Source: Clostridia bacterium (lineage in GTDB: Bacteria; Bacillota; Clostridia; Lachnospirales; WQUN01). Taken from it: a stretch of 6,853 nt of DNA. Made by a program: the position numbers and the translations under genes. Positions 6,375 to 6,853 of the stretch are shown in pieces. How positions within the stretch are numbered: position 1 is the stretch's first letter; each line of letters opens with the position of its first letter. A model generated the notes under the pieces. That model had not been told where the DNA came from and made no database searches. It saw nothing but the letters and a program-made list of their open reading frames with translations. The stretch spans positions 1-6,853 of the forward strand of contig BNUF01000130.1 in assembly GCA_025997155.1 (NCBI GenBank), given 5' to 3'.

Positions 6375-6853
6375 GAAAATATAAACGAACGCCCGAATCC
6401 TTTCCACGCGGTGGTGATTTTGGCGGTTTTTCTCCTTGTTATACTTATGATAATGCTGTCTCCGATATTCGCCCTCACCGACATTAAGATAGAAAACCCG
6501 CAAGGATTCGCCCACACCTCGCAATCGGAAATCGCGGACGCACTCGGGCTTTCCGATTCGCCGAACTTCTTTTTGATAACGGAGCGGCGGGCAAAGAAAG
6601 TTTTGCTTAAAAACCCTTACATCAAGGCGATACACGTCAAAAAAACCCTCCCCAACGCCGTCACGGTGACTGTCACCGAGCGGCGCGTATGCGGTTACAT
6701 AGAGGATTCCGGAAACTACATTTATATAGATAACGAAGGGCGCGTCCTTGACGTGCGGACAAACGTCACCGAGTCTGTACCCTCAGTCTGGGGGCTTAAA
6801 TTTTCGTCATACACAAGAGGAGAGCTTTTGAATGTCCCCGACAAATCGACCTT
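6372..6853 (+). CDS. ftsQ: FtsQ/DivIB-type cell division protein, 3' truncated by the window edge
   Basis: FtsQ/DivIB is a bitopic membrane protein of the divisome that links FtsL and FtsB (DivIC) at the septum. The 160 visible residues show a short cytoplasmic N-terminus (1-12), one hydrophobic segment (about 13-35, AVVILAVFLLVILMIMLSPI), then an extracytoplasmic POTRA domain (about 36-104). POTRA hallmarks are DIKIENPQG, SQSEIADALGL (50-60), NFFLIT (65-70), LLKNPYIKAIHVKKTLPNAV (78-97) and VTVTERR (99-105). The start of the beta domain follows (YIYIDNEGRVLDV, 116-128). The reading frame is open to the last base, so the C-terminus is missing. Start choice rests on AAGGAG five bases upstream. 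The charged, short N-terminus suits the Gram-positive DivIB type. The neighbour pepD is not a division gene, so the gene appears separated from the murein-division cluster at least on this side. Confidence 0.88.
   Translation, partial: MENINERPNPFHAVVILAVFLLVILMIMLSPIFALTDIKIENPQGFAHTSQSEIADALGLSDSPNFFLITERRAKKVLLKNPYIKAIHVKKTLPNAVTVTVTERRVCGYIEDSGNYIYIDNEGRVLDVRTNVTESVPSVWGLKFSSYTRGELLNVPDKST

Overview
The window reads as a piece of an anaerobic Bacillota genome, most likely Clostridia. This is inferred from gene content and signals, not from any search. The pointers are a UPF0210/DUF711 protein, a C-dip-GMP-type HD-GYP protein, an FtsQ/DivIB division protein, a Bacillus-style aspartokinase with an apparent internal start for a beta subunit, strong Shine-Dalgarno sites (AAGGTGA, AAGGAG, GGAGGGG) and consensus sigma-A promoters. 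The DNA is moderately GC-rich. All complete genes lie on the plus strand, packed tightly.

Layout. Positions 1-341 hold the C-terminal part of homoserine dehydrogenase (hom) on the minus strand. At about 322-345 it is fused head to head with homoserine kinase (thrB), which runs on the plus strand to 1221 and lacks its true N-terminus. Aspartokinase (lysC) follows at 1238-2458. In related bacteria hom, thrB and lysC are co-directional, so the flipped hom piece is either a real inversion or, more likely, an amplification or assembly chimera. The three genes belong to one pathway: aspartate to aspartyl-phosphate (LysC), then homoserine (Hom) and O-phosphohomoserine (ThrB), leading to threonine and methionine, with a branch to lysine.

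A consensus promoter at 2461-2489 starts a second unit: an HD-GYP phosphodiesterase-like protein (2524-3564), a UPF0210/DUF711 protein of unknown function (3572-4930) and a PepD-type M20 dipeptidase (4940-6340). The gaps between these genes are 7 and 9 bases, so they look like one operon. A perfect TTGACA-N17-TATAAT promoter at 6332-6360 overlaps the end of pepD and precedes an FtsQ/DivIB-type gene (from 6372) that runs off the right edge. A further promoter-like site lies inside pepD (5813-5841).

No stretch over 300 bases lacks a gene. I saw no tRNA, rRNA, CRISPR array, insertion sequence or rho-independent terminator. I found no convincing undescribed system. The points most worth checking are the hom/thrB inverted junction, the internal start in lysC, and the ftsQ promoter that would leave the Shine-Dalgarno site out of its own transcript.
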